Assembly (NCBI GenBank): GCA_014803575.1
Contig: JAAVBO010000008.1
Span: 98,985 to 137,941 of the forward strand
Length of the DNA: 38,957 bases
Origin: a bacterium
Lineage (GTDB): Bacteria; Pseudomonadota; Alphaproteobacteria; Rs-D84; CACZYB01
Direction of reading: 5' to 3'
Shown here piece by piece: positions 38,277-38,957 of this stretch. Both the position numbers and the translations under genes were made by a program. The notes below the pieces were generated by a model that did not search any database, had not been told where the DNA came from, and saw nothing but the letters and a program-made list of their open reading frames with translations. Numbering within the stretch: the stretch's first letter is position 1; each line of letters opens with the position of its first letter.

Positions 38277-38708
38277 ATGAATAAATTATTTATTGGTTCG
38301 GATCATGCCGGTTTTGATTTAAAAGAGTTTTTAAAATCTTATTTAAAAGATGAAGGTTATGAAATTGATGATATTGGGACAACTTCTTCGAAATCTTGTG
38401 ATTATCCTGATATTGCAAATAAAATGGCTGATTCATTAACAAAAGATAAAGAAAATCTTGGTATCCTTATTTGTGGAACCGGACTTGGAATGAGTATGGC
38501 TGTAAATAGATATAGAAATATAAGAGGAGCATTACTTTACAGTCCAGAAGAAGCAAGACTTGCAAGGGAACATAATAATGCAAATGTTGCTGTCCTTGGG
38601 GCAAGAACCTTTTCAAACAAGGAAAATTTGGATTTTTTAACTGCCTTTTTAACAGCAAAATTTTCAAACGAAGAAAGACATCAGCAAAGAATTGATAAAA
38701 TATCTTAA
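38277..38708 (+). CDS. rpiB: Ribose 5-phosphate isomerase B
   Basis: IGSDHAGFDLKEFLKSYL; CGTGLGMSMAVNRYRNIRGAL; EHNNANVAVLGART. Confidence 0.95.
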   Translation: MNKLFIGSDHAGFDLKEFLKSYLKDEGYEIDDIGTTSSKSCDYPDIANKMADSLTKDKENLGILICGTGLGMSMAVNRYRNIRGALLYSPEEARLAREHNNANVAVLGARTFSNKENLDFLTAFLTAKFSNEERHQQRIDKIS

Positions 38709-38715
38709 ATAAACC

Positions 38716-38745
38716 ATCCCCCTCATTTGGGGGGGTATATTTTTA
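38716..38745 (+). terminator. Terminator after rpiB
   Basis: CCCCC-tcattt-GGGGGGG-tatattttt. Confidence 0.75.
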
Positions 38746-38758
38746 CCTATATTTTTTA

Positions 38759-38787
38759 TTGACAAAAGTTATTATATTGTTTATAAT
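38759..38787 (+). promoter_or_regulatory. Consensus sigma70-like promoter
   Basis: TTGACA-17-TATAAT. Confidence 0.85.
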
Positions 38788-38820
38788 ATCCTTAATTTAA
38801 TAAAAATAAGGAGTCGTTTT

Positions 38821-38957
38821 ATGAAGCAAGTTTCTGTTTATGACATCATTAAAAAGCAAAATGGAGAACACTTTGCTAAGGCTATCAGAAATTATAATAA
38901 CGGTATTTTTGAAATTCCTGATATTGTAAATATTGTTAAATATTCTGGTCGTGAGGC
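38821..38957 (+). CDS. Hypothetical protein, truncated at window edge
   Basis: 'aataaggagtcgttttATG'; open to the end: MKQVSVYDIIKKQNGEHFAKAIRNYNNGIFEIPDIVNIVKYSGREA. Confidence 0.7.
   Translation, partial: MKQVSVYDIIKKQNGEHFAKAIRNYNNGIFEIPDIVNIVKYSGRE

Noticed and set aside
38729-38735. G7 tract after rpiB as another phase switch
   Set aside because: Forms the 3' arm of a C5/G7 terminator stem; not in a coding or promoter context.

Overview
AT-rich 39 kb chromosomal window from an alphaproteobacterium-like genome (inferred from gene content). The taxon is a guess; no rRNA or tRNA is present. Housekeeping genes: mtaB, rpoZ, guaC, a TrmN6-like methyltransferase, an lgt-pgeF fusion, lptC, kdsD, suhB-like, gpmI, rppH, ssb, eno, tadA, secA, dnaE, tolQ/tolR/tolA, an M23 peptidase, a bactofilin and rpiB. 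Accessory genes encoding small orphan proteins and secreted Cys-rich or low-complexity proteins lie between them. The most notable signals are: (1) two secreted-protein genes with a poly-G tract in or just before the signal peptide. One has G9 and the other G7, both are out of frame as sequenced, and both would be restored by G8. A third tract (G10) sits just upstream of the promoter of a related gene, which together suggests a phase-variable surface/secreted repertoire. (2) A secreted family sharing a post-signal-peptide 'RxxVRRAG' motif and an A/R/S-rich region, with a ~146-bp near-identical island in otherwise divergent tandem paralogs. (3) A GC-richer island at ~18.5-19.4 kb with three ~148-bp spaced double-hairpin units, each preceded on the minus strand by an SD-like sequence and short ORF, between two Cys-rich secreted-protein genes. 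(4) A structured leader with competing helices at ~19.51-19.68 kb. (5) An Lgt-PgeF single-ORF fusion. All calls are by eye from the sequence and ORF track; no database search was run.
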